A DNA stretch of 13,237 nucleotides from Prevotella sp. (GTDB lineage Bacteria; Bacteroidota; Bacteroidia; Bacteroidales; Bacteroidaceae): contig JAEEZP010000019.1 in NCBI GenBank assembly GCA_016291915.1, forward strand, positions 1-13,237. The letters run 5' to 3'. The notes below the pieces were generated by a model, which saw nothing but the letters and a program-made list of their open reading frames with translations, searched no databases and was not told the DNA's origin. Every line of letters starts with the position of its first letter. Positions within the stretch are counted from its first letter, which is position 1. Shown in pieces: positions 1-6,247 of this stretch. The translations under genes were made by a program, and so were the position numbers.

Positions 1-374
1 GGCATGCCAAAGGCAAGCATGGGGATGGCAAAAGCCGCAATGTTCACCTTGAAGCCCACGGCGGAGATGATCCACGCCGTCACGGTCGTTCCGATGTTGG
101 CACCCATAATGACACCGATAGACTGGGCCAGTGTCATCAGTCCCGCATTCACAAAACTAACCACCATCACCGTGGTGGCACTCGAAGACTGAATCATGGC
201 GGTGATGAGAATACCTGTCAGAACACCCATCACACGATTCTTGGTCATGGCAGCAAGGATACTGCGAAGACGATCGCCTGCAAACTTCTCAAGGCCCTCC
301 GACATGGTCTTCATACCAAATAAGAACAATGCCAGTGAACCGACAAGCGATAAGATGTTGATAATCAATTCCAT
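1..374 (-). CDS. Na+/phosphate cotransporter family protein, 5' part (cut by window edge)
   Basis: The first 124 residues of a Na/Pi-cotransporter (PF02690, NptA/YjbB-like) read leftwards from an ATG at 374-372 off the window edge, with no stop in frame. The family imports phosphate with sodium across the inner membrane. Visible are a hydrophobic N-terminal helix (about residues 3-20) followed by GMKTMSEGLEKF, the family hallmark QSSSATT at residues 62-68, and a second conserved stretch, GANIGTTVTAW, at 91-101. Bacterial homologues are usually about 550-600 residues and often end in a PhoU-like domain, which here would lie outside the window. The start is supported by a -7 promoter element about 27 bases upstream and by homology beginning right at the Met. 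An 11-bp phased Pho-box-like array just upstream suggests phosphate control. Family assignment is confident; the exact substrate is inferred. Confidence 0.9.
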   Translation of the reverse strand, partial: MELIINILSLVGSLALFLFGMKTMSEGLEKFAGDRLRSILAAMTKNRVMGVLTGILITAMIQSSSATTVMVVSFVNAGLMTLAQSIGVIMGANIGTTVTAWIISAVGFKVNIAAFAIPMLAFGM

Positions 375-400
375 TTGTTGGTGTTTCAGTAATGATGATA

Positions 401-461
401 CAAAGGTATTACTGTCTTGTTTCGTCTCTGTTACGACAATGTTAAAATCTTGTTACAGACA
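401..461 (-). promoter_or_regulatory. Promoter of the Na/Pi transporter with 11-bp phased Pho-box-like repeats
   Basis: Reading with the transporter gene, a Bacteroidetes -7 element TACCTTTG lies at 408-401. No TTTG sits at the right distance for a -33 element. In its place are hexamers repeated every 11 bases: GTAACA (456-451), TTAACA (445-440), GTAACA (434-429), then weaker GAAACA (423-418) and GTAATA (412-407, touching the -7 element). PhoB/PhoP response regulators bind direct repeats with this 11-bp period, and TTAACA-type repeats are the Bacillus PhoP box. Activation under phosphate starvation is therefore a reasonable inference. The repeats and the -7 match are seen directly; the regulator is inferred. 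Confidence 0.65.
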
Positions 462-521
462 TCCTCGTAACAAGGTGTTTTCATAACTGAAATGCTTATG
501 TAACATCCTGCTGCTTATATA

Positions 522-620
522 CTACTTCACGATAATCTTCCCATCAACCTTCATGGCCTTGATTACTCCGATGTCGAACGAATGCAGTTGGTTGTTTCCA
601 ATCCCAATCTGTAAAAACTG
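522..620 (-). pseudogene. C-terminal remnant of a secreted protein gene
   Basis: Reading leftwards, 32 open codons end at a TAG (524-522). They begin right after an in-frame TAA (623-621) and have no start codon. The peptide ends FDIGVIKAMKVDGKIIVK. From memory, this polar-then-KVDGKIIVK ending resembles the extreme C-termini of many secreted Prevotella enzymes and surface proteins. I read it as the tail of a gene whose body has been deleted. The hydrolase downstream of it (716-1564) is on the opposite strand, so the fragment is not part of that gene. Chance cannot be excluded for so short a stretch. Apart from this fragment and the two promoters, I see nothing in the 375-715 gap. Confidence 0.35.
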
Positions 621-653
621 TTAAACCTTTCTATCTTTTCTGTTATATCCTTC

Positions 654-681
654 TTGTATATAAAAGAATTGATTAGATTTG
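654..681 (+). promoter_or_regulatory. Bacteroidetes-type promoter for the esterase gene
   Basis: A -33 TTG (654-656) is separated by 17 bases from a -7 element TAGATTTG (674-681) that matches TAnnTTTG exactly. Transcription would start near 688, giving a short AT-rich leader before the ATG at 716. An AGGA sits just upstream of that ATG (711-714), too close to it to be an ideal Shine-Dalgarno site. Confidence 0.7.
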
Positions 682-715
682 TAAAGAAATTGTATTAATC
701 AAACAATAGAAGGAT

Positions 716-1564
716 ATGAGAAAGATATTACTGATGATGGCGCTGGTGGCGTGTACAGCCGCTCAGGCAGGAAAGGTGGTTACCGACAGTATCAACAGTC
801 GCATTTTAGGCACATGGGTGAAATACAACGTTTATCTCCCCACAGGTTTTGACACGGATACGCAGGCACATTACCCGATAGTGTATTTGTTGCACGGTCT
901 TACCGATACTTATACGGCGTGGCGTGACAAAGGACAGATGCAGGCTGTGGCCGATGAACTGATGGAGACGGGAGAGGCTTGTCCGATGGTGATCATCATG
1001 CCGAATGCCGGCGGTCCTAACAGGTATGAGATATGGAACGGTTATTTCAATATGCCGGGGTGGAGCTACGAGGATTTCTTTTTTAAGGAGCTCTTGCCGC
1101 AGGTAGAGAAGAAATACAGGGCCGGTGGCTCGAAAGGGCAGCGTGCTGTCATGGGACTGTCGATGGGCGGTGGCGGCAGTACGGTATATGGTCAGCGTCA
1201 TACAGATATGTTCTCGTCGGTGTTTGCCATGAGTGCATGGCTCGACAGTGAGGATATGCGTCGTCGGGAAACGGGTGTCGATGATAAACTCTATTTACTC
1301 AACAAAGCGGTTAAGGATCATTCGGCTCTCAACTATGTGCGTAATGCGGATGAGAAGACGGTTAACGAGCTGCGCACCGTAAAGTGGTTCATCGACTGTG
1401 GGGATGATGATTTCCTCTTCACCCAGAATATCCAGTTGCATCAACTGATGCGACAGAAACGTATCAAGAGTGAGCTGCGGGTGCGCAACGGTAATCATAA
1501 CTGGGAATACTGGCATTATTCCATCCGCATGGCATTGCCCTTCGTGACGCGGAATTTTTATTAA
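716..1564 (+). CDS. Exported alpha/beta-hydrolase esterase (esterase D / feruloyl-esterase-like)
   Basis: This 282-residue protein belongs to the putative-esterase family (PF00756), which cleaves carboxylic esters such as acetyl or feruloyl groups on plant glycans, short acyl esters, or S-formylglutathione. Visible marks are YPIVYLLHG at 53-61 (oxyanion-hole region), the nucleophile elbow GLSMGG with Ser149, an Asp cluster in DCGDDDFLF (the acid probably Asp231 or 232), and the His in NGNHNW (His261). The N-terminus is an export signal: either signal peptidase I cleavage after AQA (residue 18) or, since L-V-A-C at 10-13 fits a lipobox, a lipoprotein with Cys13. The gene stands alone behind its own promoter. 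Length and a complete triad suggest an active enzyme. In Prevotella a role in hemicellulose de-esterification is plausible, but the substrate cannot be read from sequence. Confidence 0.88.
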   Translation: MRKILLMMALVACTAAQAGKVVTDSINSRILGTWVKYNVYLPTGFDTDTQAHYPIVYLLHGLTDTYTAWRDKGQMQAVADELMETGEACPMVIIMPNAGGPNRYEIWNGYFNMPGWSYEDFFFKELLPQVEKKYRAGGSKGQRAVMGLSMGGGGSTVYGQRHTDMFSSVFAMSAWLDSEDMRRRETGVDDKLYLLNKAVKDHSALNYVRNADEKTVNELRTVKWFIDCGDDDFLFTQNIQLHQLMRQKRIKSELRVRNGNHNWEYWHYSIRMALPFVTRNFY

Positions 1565-1565
1565 G

Positions 1566-1634
1566 AGCTTAAGCTATTGGGGACTGCGGGTAGGGATGAA
1601 CCCTACCCCTACAACTTTTCCTGCCCGCAACCCC
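1566..1634. repeat. REP-like palindrome in the convergent gap, possible bidirectional terminator
   Basis: Between two convergent genes lies a nested palindrome. The core is a perfect 8-bp hairpin, GGGTAGGG (1588-1595) and CCCTACCC (1601-1608), with a 5-base loop. An alternative outer pairing joins GGGG (1579-1582) and GCGGG (1586-1590) to CCCGC (1624-1628) and CCCC (1631-1634). A 10-base perfect palindrome AGCTTAAGCT is at 1566-1575. The GTAGGG/CCCTAC style resembles small dispersed palindromic (REP-like) elements found in many bacterial intergenic regions. No long T-run follows on either strand, so a terminator role is possible but not canonical. Confidence 0.55.
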
Positions 1635-1639
1635 ACGTT

Positions 1640-3049
1640 TTATTTCAATACCACGGGCAGATCGTCGGGCAGATAACTGCTCTTGATCTTCCACTCCATA
1701 GGGTAGAGGTTGTTGGTGCGGTTGCCGAGGTTCTTGACAAACCCGATGGGTTGCTTGCGAAAGGTGATCAGGACAAATCCTTTCGGGAGAGACTCCGACA
1801 GGGTGATGGTTTCTTTCCGTAAGTACTGTAATGCTGTGGGTGCATCAACATCCGCTGTGGGAAAAGCACCGCTGTCGAGCGCGGTGGAGAGTGCCAGCGC
1901 ATGACAAGGGATGAGGTCTTTACCTTTACTCACAGCCATAGGCACACCGGCATGGATCACCTTAAGGGAGCTTTCTGCGATGGCATAGGTGTCGCGCCAT
2001 TGTTGATGAATGGCAGTTACGAGATCATCTTTCCAAACCAGATGATAGTCATCTTGATGAAGTAACCAATGAGGGATAGCTGTCTTGTTGATATTCCCTC
2101 TTTGTCTTGTTTTATCCTTGTCTTTCTTTTCTTTCTTTCGGCTGCTTACCTCTCCGTCATTTTTCCGGATTACCGCCATGAAGAGTCCTTCACTCTGTGT
2201 CATTCCGGGAATAAAACGATAGACAGGGTAGGGGAGATCCTGTGACAGGGAGGGGGTGATGCCCCATGCCTCGGAGATCTCTATGGGTAGTACCTCCGCA
2301 TCATAATGGTCGAGGATATAACGGATATTATCCTCATTCTCTTGTCTGTTGAAGGTACAGGTGCTGTAGATGAGGATACCACCGTTTTTCAGACAGGGCC
2401 AGATATCATCGAGGATGTTACGTTGCAGTTGACTGCACTGGTCCACCAGCTGCGGCGTCCACTGCTGCAACGCTTCCGGTTCTTTGCGGAACATACCTTC
2501 ACCGGAACAGGGCATGTCGGTAAGGATCACATCAAAGAGCAGTCCTGAGCGCCGATAGTCTTGTGCGTAGTTGTTGGTCACGACAACATCGGGATTGCCT
2601 TGTTTCTGGATATTCTCGGAAAGGATATTGGCGCGGTGGCGCATGGGCTCATTAGAAAACAACAAACTACCTGCGGGGAGGGTGTCTCTCAGGAGCAATG
2701 ACTTACCGCCGGGAGCAGCACAGAGATCCAAGGCCATCACTGGCAAGGAGGTATGCTGTCGTAGCACCTCACTGATAAACATCGACGCAGCCTCCTGCAC
2801 ATAGTACAGTCCGGCATGCCACAGCGGATCAAAGGTGAACGTGGGCCGTTGTCTCAGATAAAAACCGTTGGGACACCAGGGTATCTGTGTTTGAAACATC
2901 TCAGGATCCACCGTCATAGCCTGGGCCTTCATCTTGTTCAGATGAATGCTCACAGGGCGTTCTGATGAGAGACTCTCCTGATAGCGTTCCCATCGTTCAG
3001 TGCCCATCAATGGCGCTGTCGTCTGCTCAAATCCGTCGGGTAATAACAT
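1640..3049 (-). CDS. RsmF/NOL1-NOP2-Sun family rRNA cytosine-C5 methyltransferase
   Basis: The 469-residue protein is a SAM-dependent m5C RNA methyltransferase. SAM-binding motif I is LCAAPGGKS (109-117). Motif IV is TDMPCSGEGM with Cys181, and motif VI is YSTCTFNRQENE with Cys231; these are the two cysteines used by this family for catalysis and product release. The N-terminal part (1-105) is the RNA-binding region. A lysine-rich linker lies at about 303-316, followed by a C-terminal domain (about 325-469) as in E. coli RsmF (479 residues), which methylates 16S C1407. The target in this organism is inferred. The gene is last in the protease-xseA-xseB operon, separated from xseB by 63 bases of mostly heptamer repeat. 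The ATG at 3049 is the natural start; no strong Shine-Dalgarno sequence precedes it. Confidence 0.9.
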   Translation of the reverse strand: MLLPDGFEQTTAPLMGTERWERYQESLSSERPVSIHLNKMKAQAMTVDPEMFQTQIPWCPNGFYLRQRPTFTFDPLWHAGLYYVQEAASMFISEVLRQHTSLPVMALDLCAAPGGKSLLLRDTLPAGSLLFSNEPMRHRANILSENIQKQGNPDVVVTNNYAQDYRRSGLLFDVILTDMPCSGEGMFRKEPEALQQWTPQLVDQCSQLQRNILDDIWPCLKNGGILIYSTCTFNRQENEDNIRYILDHYDAEVLPIEISEAWGITPSLSQDLPYPVYRFIPGMTQSEGLFMAVIRKNDGEVSSRKKEKKDKDKTRQRGNINKTAIPHWLLHQDDYHLVWKDDLVTAIHQQWRDTYAIAESSLKVIHAGVPMAVSKGKDLIPCHALALSTALDSGAFPTADVDAPTALQYLRKETITLSESLPKGFVLITFRKQPIGFVKNLGNRTNNLYPMEWKIKSSYLPDDLPVVLK

Positions 3050-3056
3050 GAATTAC

Positions 3057-3112
3057 AATAACCAATAACCAATAAAACCCTAAACCCTAAACTCTAAACT
3101 CTACACTCTACA
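3057..3112. repeat. Graded 7-bp tandem repeat filling the xseB-methyltransferase gap
   Basis: Eight heptamers run in one unbroken register on the + strand: AATAACC (3057), AATAACC (3064), AATAAAA (3071), CCCTAAA (3078), CCCTAAA (3085), CTCTAAA (3092), CTCTACA (3099) and CTCTACA (3106-3112). Most neighbours differ by no more than one or two bases, so the array drifts stepwise from one end to the other. It abuts the xseB stop codon (3115-3113) and ends 7 bases short of the methyltransferase start codon on the - strand. It lies inside a transcribed operon and would be part of that gene's untranslated leader. Confidence 0.85.
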
Positions 3113-3301
3113 CTATTCCTCGAGTATACGCTTGAGTTCTTCGTCGGTCTTGACGAGTTTCTCCTTACATAAGGAGATCAGTTCTTTCGCTTTCTTCAGT
3201 TGAGTGGTTAACTCATCGATGTCGAGCTCGTTGTTTTCTATCTTCGCAACGATATCTTCCAACTGGCGCATGGCCTCCTCGTATTTCACTTGCTTATCCA
3301 T
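3113..3301 (-). CDS. xseB: Exodeoxyribonuclease VII small subunit
   Basis: This 62-residue protein matches XseB (PF02609) over its whole length. It has the pattern YEEAMRQLEDIVAKIENNELDIDEL, a helical hairpin, then a second helix with the conserved A-KELISLCKEKL stretch and an acidic tail. Several small subunits coat the long coiled-coil part of XseA to form exonuclease VII, which degrades single-stranded DNA from both ends into short oligonucleotides in the cytoplasm. Length is normal (family about 60-85). It starts 14 bases after the xseA stop, in the same operon. Its stop codon sits directly against the heptamer repeat. Confidence 0.95.
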   Translation of the reverse strand: MDKQVKYEEAMRQLEDIVAKIENNELDIDELTTQLKKAKELISLCKEKLVKTDEELKRILEE

Positions 3302-3315
3302 ATGTTGTTGATGTT

Positions 3316-4641
3316 TTATTCTACAATAGACTGTACACTACCGTTGCTCAGATGAGTGACGAGCCGGTCGCCTTTCTTGATTTGTGAGCTATCTTTCACC
3401 GTCATGCCATTGTGTGTTGTAATACTGTAGCCGCGTTTCAGCAAACGTTCTGGGTTGAGGGCTTCCATGCGTTGCTCCAACAACTGGAGGCGGTAATGCT
3501 CATGCATCATTTTCTTCTCGGCATATGGCCGGAAAAGATTTTCCATCTTCTCATGTTTGTTATGTTCCCTGTCGAGATAACGGTTGATGGCAGTGATCAT
3601 GCGGTGGGCGTATGACTGTAGGACTGTGTCTTGGTGTGACTTCACCATCGAGAAAAGGAGCGTGATCTTCCCTGATAACCGACTGATGCGAGTCTGTTCC
3701 TTCTCCATGCGTAGGTAGATGGCTTTCATCATATCCTGCTGTAACTCGTTGAGACGGTCATACACAATCTTCAGCTGGTTGATCAGGAAGGCTGCTGCGG
3801 CAGTAGGTGTCTTTACACGGATATGAGAGACCATATCAAGGATGCTCTCATCCCTTTCGTGACCGATACCCGTGATGATAGGTATCGGGAAGTTTGCCAC
3901 ATTCTCTGCCAGGGCCAGCGTGTCAAACCCTGAGAGATCGGCAGTTGCTCCACCTCCACGGATAATAACCACACAGTCGAAAGGCATCTCCTGATCCTCA
4001 CCGGTCATTCGCTGATGGTTGACTCTATAGATGTTGTCCAAAGCCTGAATGATACTACTCTCCACCTGTTCTCCTTGCATGATGGCAGGGAAGAGTTGTG
4101 TATGAAAGCGGAAATGATACTCGTTGTTCGACAGTTGGTTCACAAAATCGCCATAGCCTGCAGCGTTAGCACTGGAGATGACAGCGATATGCTGGCAGAA
4201 CATAGGTAGGGTGAGTGATTTCTGCAGATCGAAGACACCCTCTTCTTTCAGTGTACGGATAATCTCCTGACGCTTACGCATCATGTCACCGATGGTATAG
4301 GTGGGATCGATATCTGTGACGATCCAGGAGAAACCATAGTTCTCATGAAACTGCGGATATACCTTCAGCAGTACCTTCATGCCGACATGCATCCGCTCAC
4401 CGGTGGTCTTCTCGAACAATGGTCTGACGGTCATCCATGTGTTTTTCCAACAGCGAGCACTGGCTTGTGCGACAGGGGTGTTCGAACGATCATCTTTCTG
4501 TATGAGTTGCATATAACAATGACCGCGCACCTCTCTTACTTCCGACAACTCTGCCTCTACCCAATATTCATCAGGCATAGATAGTTCAATGGTTTCACGA
4601 ACTAACTGGTTTAACTCATAGAGTGTCAGTGCTTTTGTCAT
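3316..4641 (-). CDS. xseA: Exodeoxyribonuclease VII large subunit
   Basis: At 441 residues this is a full-length XseA (E. coli 456). In order: an N-terminal OB-fold (about 1-110, with EYWVEAELSEVREVRGHCYMQL), the catalytic domain (about 125-290), a long coiled coil (about 290-395) that binds XseB, and the C-terminal segment LNPERLLKRGYSITT. Residues matching the proposed E. coli active site are present: Asp165 in GYGDF, Arg228 in IIRGGG, and His261 and Asp264 in GHERDES. The enzyme digests single-stranded DNA during repair and recombination. The ATG at 4641 overlaps the protease stop by ATGA, implying translational coupling, and xseB follows after 14 bases. The partner gene's presence makes this assignment very secure. 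Confidence 0.96.
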   Translation of the reverse strand: MTKALTLYELNQLVRETIELSMPDEYWVEAELSEVREVRGHCYMQLIQKDDRSNTPVAQASARCWKNTWMTVRPLFEKTTGERMHVGMKVLLKVYPQFHENYGFSWIVTDIDPTYTIGDMMRKRQEIIRTLKEEGVFDLQKSLTLPMFCQHIAVISSANAAGYGDFVNQLSNNEYHFRFHTQLFPAIMQGEQVESSIIQALDNIYRVNHQRMTGEDQEMPFDCVVIIRGGGATADLSGFDTLALAENVANFPIPIITGIGHERDESILDMVSHIRVKTPTAAAAFLINQLKIVYDRLNELQQDMMKAIYLRMEKEQTRISRLSGKITLLFSMVKSHQDTVLQSYAHRMITAINRYLDREHNKHEKMENLFRPYAEKKMMHEHYRLQLLEQRMEALNPERLLKRGYSITTHNGMTVKDSSQIKKGDRLVTHLSNGSVQSIVE

Positions 4642-6116
4642 ATTATCAATTGCCTTCGGCGATTATGCTCATGCTCGGCAGAGTTGAAACGAGTTTCACT
4701 CTGCACTCGCTTAATCGCATAATTCTCCATTTCCCCTTTCCCCATCTGATAGGCTTTGTAGAAATCGGGCATGCCATAACCGAAGATATTGTCAGGGTAT
4801 TCAGTATTGTCACCCGACATCCTTACCAGTTCGAGTATCTCACGGGCTGTCTTGCCGGGCAGTGCTTGCCACAGACAAGCCACCCATCCACATATCTGTG
4901 GGGCAGCGAAGGAAGTGCCCGAACTGATAGTCATCATTCCCTTGCCGCTGATCAGCCATGGATTACCTAACGCTACGATATCCGGTTTTATCCTGCCGTC
5001 GGCGGAAGGACCTACCGAGCTATATGCCGCATTCACCCGTTCTTTATTCGTGGCACCCACTGCCAGGATATCTGTGGCATCGGCGGGAACGCCGATTTTC
5101 TTCCAGGTACCCATACCGCTATTACCACCACTGTTGACATGCACGATGCCTTTGCCTGCCAACATAGAGGCTGTACGTGAGATAAGGGCATTTCTTCCGG
5201 TCAGGTCACGGTAACGGTAATTAGTACTTTTATTATCATACTCATGATAGCCTAAGGAACTGTTGATGACATCGCATCCCACAGAGTCGGCAAACTCTGC
5301 CGCCATCGTCCAGTAATCCTCTTCTGCCATCGACTCGGTGGGACCGTCTTCACTGCGTAACAACCAGTAGGAGGCTTCAGGAGCCGCCCCCACATAGATA
5401 TTGGGCATACTGGTAGCCATGAGTGATAGCACCTTCGTGCCGTGGTCTAACTGCTCATAGACATTTGCTTTACGGTCGCGGACGAAATCACGTGCACCGA
5501 TAATGTTACTGTTTCGGAAAGCAGGAATAGAGTCAACATTCATAAACCCACCGTCGAGCACGGCAATCATCATCCCTCTGCCCTTAAAGCCCATCTCATG
5601 CAGACGTTGTCCGTTGAGCATCTCTGTCTGCTCCTGTGCCGAGCCATAGTAATCTTTAACGGTCTTGTTGAGATCCATCATCCTCAACGAGTCACGCTTG
5701 GGTGCCATACTGTTATTCTTCGGTTCTTCCCATACCAAAATGATGTTATCGACAAAGGGCAGCGTACGGAGTTGCTCCACTGTCTTGGCTTTCTCTGTCA
5801 TGATCACCACGGTGTTGTTCCATTTACTGCATCCGAGCACCTGTACCTCATTGGATCTGATGGCTTTGACATAGGCAGGATTGACGGGCAAGTCGGTAGA
5901 GTCAACCGGCAGTTGCTGTTGTTTTCTTCTGGCTATGGAACGTTTGGAGAGATACTTTTCGGGCTTGTTCAGCGAATATGGAGTTCCTTTCTTATCCTTC
6001 AGATAGATCCTGTACACAGCATTCTTGCCGGTAGGATATATCGGAGTATCCTTTCCTGATGCTTTGATGGTAAGAACAGATAAGAAACTGATGATGAGGA
6101 TGATGATTCTTCTCAT
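4638..6116 (-). CDS. Exported S8 (subtilisin-like) serine protease
   Basis: This 492-residue protein has an N-terminal signal peptide (hydrophobic 4-17, cleavage near 20), a pro-region-like segment (about 25-140), and a peptidase S8 domain (about 165-460). The active site is complete: Asp188 in AVLDGGF, His225 in DHGTKV, oxyanion Asn332 in VNSGGNSG, and Ser402 in SSGTSFAAP. No C-terminal type IX sorting domain is visible; the tail (about 462-492) is short, charged and asparagine/arginine-rich. The enzyme is therefore more likely periplasmic or envelope-bound than displayed by T9SS. It is the first gene of the operon, with its own promoter at 6184-6153, and it overlaps xseA by 4 bases. A secreted protease heading a DNA-repair/rRNA-modification operon is functionally unexpected and may reflect co-expression only. 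Its substrate is unknown. Confidence 0.92.
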   Translation of the reverse strand: MRRIIILIISFLSVLTIKASGKDTPIYPTGKNAVYRIYLKDKKGTPYSLNKPEKYLSKRSIARRKQQQLPVDSTDLPVNPAYVKAIRSNEVQVLGCSKWNNTVVIMTEKAKTVEQLRTLPFVDNIILVWEEPKNNSMAPKRDSLRMMDLNKTVKDYYGSAQEQTEMLNGQRLHEMGFKGRGMMIAVLDGGFMNVDSIPAFRNSNIIGARDFVRDRKANVYEQLDHGTKVLSLMATSMPNIYVGAAPEASYWLLRSEDGPTESMAEEDYWTMAAEFADSVGCDVINSSLGYHEYDNKSTNYRYRDLTGRNALISRTASMLAGKGIVHVNSGGNSGMGTWKKIGVPADATDILAVGATNKERVNAAYSSVGPSADGRIKPDIVALGNPWLISGKGMMTISSGTSFAAPQICGWVACLWQALPGKTAREILELVRMSGDNTEYPDNIFGYGMPDFYKAYQMGKGEMENYAIKRVQSETRFNSAEHEHNRRRQLII

Positions 6117-6152
6117 GATAGTCTTTTATAATAGATGATGATTATGATTATA

Positions 6153-6184
6153 CAAAAGTAGTGCTATTTTGTGGAAAATCCAAA
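6153..6184 (-). promoter_or_regulatory. Promoter of the protease-xseAB-methyltransferase operon
   Basis: Reading leftwards, a -33 TTTG (6184-6181, within a T-run) is followed after 20 bases by a -7 element TACTTTTG (6160-6153), an exact TAnnTTTG match. The leader to the protease ATG at 6116 is about 30 bases and AT-rich. No other promoter-like site is obvious between the genes of this operon. Confidence 0.75.
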
Positions 6185-6213
6185 AAAAACCGAGTGATAT
6201 GGATTATTTTCAT

Positions 6214-6221
6214 TAATTTTG
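6214..6221 (+). promoter_or_regulatory. -7 element for the nine-gene plus-strand operon
   Basis: TAATTTTG, in the context TTAATTTTGCA that is characteristic of Bacteroidetes promoters, lies 26 bases before the MATE start codon. A TTTG at the expected -33 distance is not apparent. This promoter is divergent from the protease promoter, with the two -7 elements 53 bases apart. Confidence 0.65.
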
Positions 6222-6247
6222 CAGGCAATAAAAGGTAACGGTCAACG

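Noticed and set aside
4..486. Plus-strand reading frames opposite the Na/Pi transporter
   Set aside because: They are shadows. The opposite strand has clear family motifs (QSSSATT, GANIGTT) and a promoter.
806..1516. Minus-strand frames within the esterase gene
   Set aside because: They have no recognisable domains, promoter or start context, and lie opposite a gene with a full catalytic triad.
3078..3098. CCCTAAA repeats resembling plant-type telomere sequence
   Set aside because: Only two exact units occur, within a longer drifting heptamer series between bacterial operon genes. There is no reason to suspect a telomere or eukaryotic contamination.
4638..4780. Type IX secretion sorting domain at the protease C-terminus
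   Set aside because: The last 30 residues are charged and show no beta-rich sorting domain or terminal motif.
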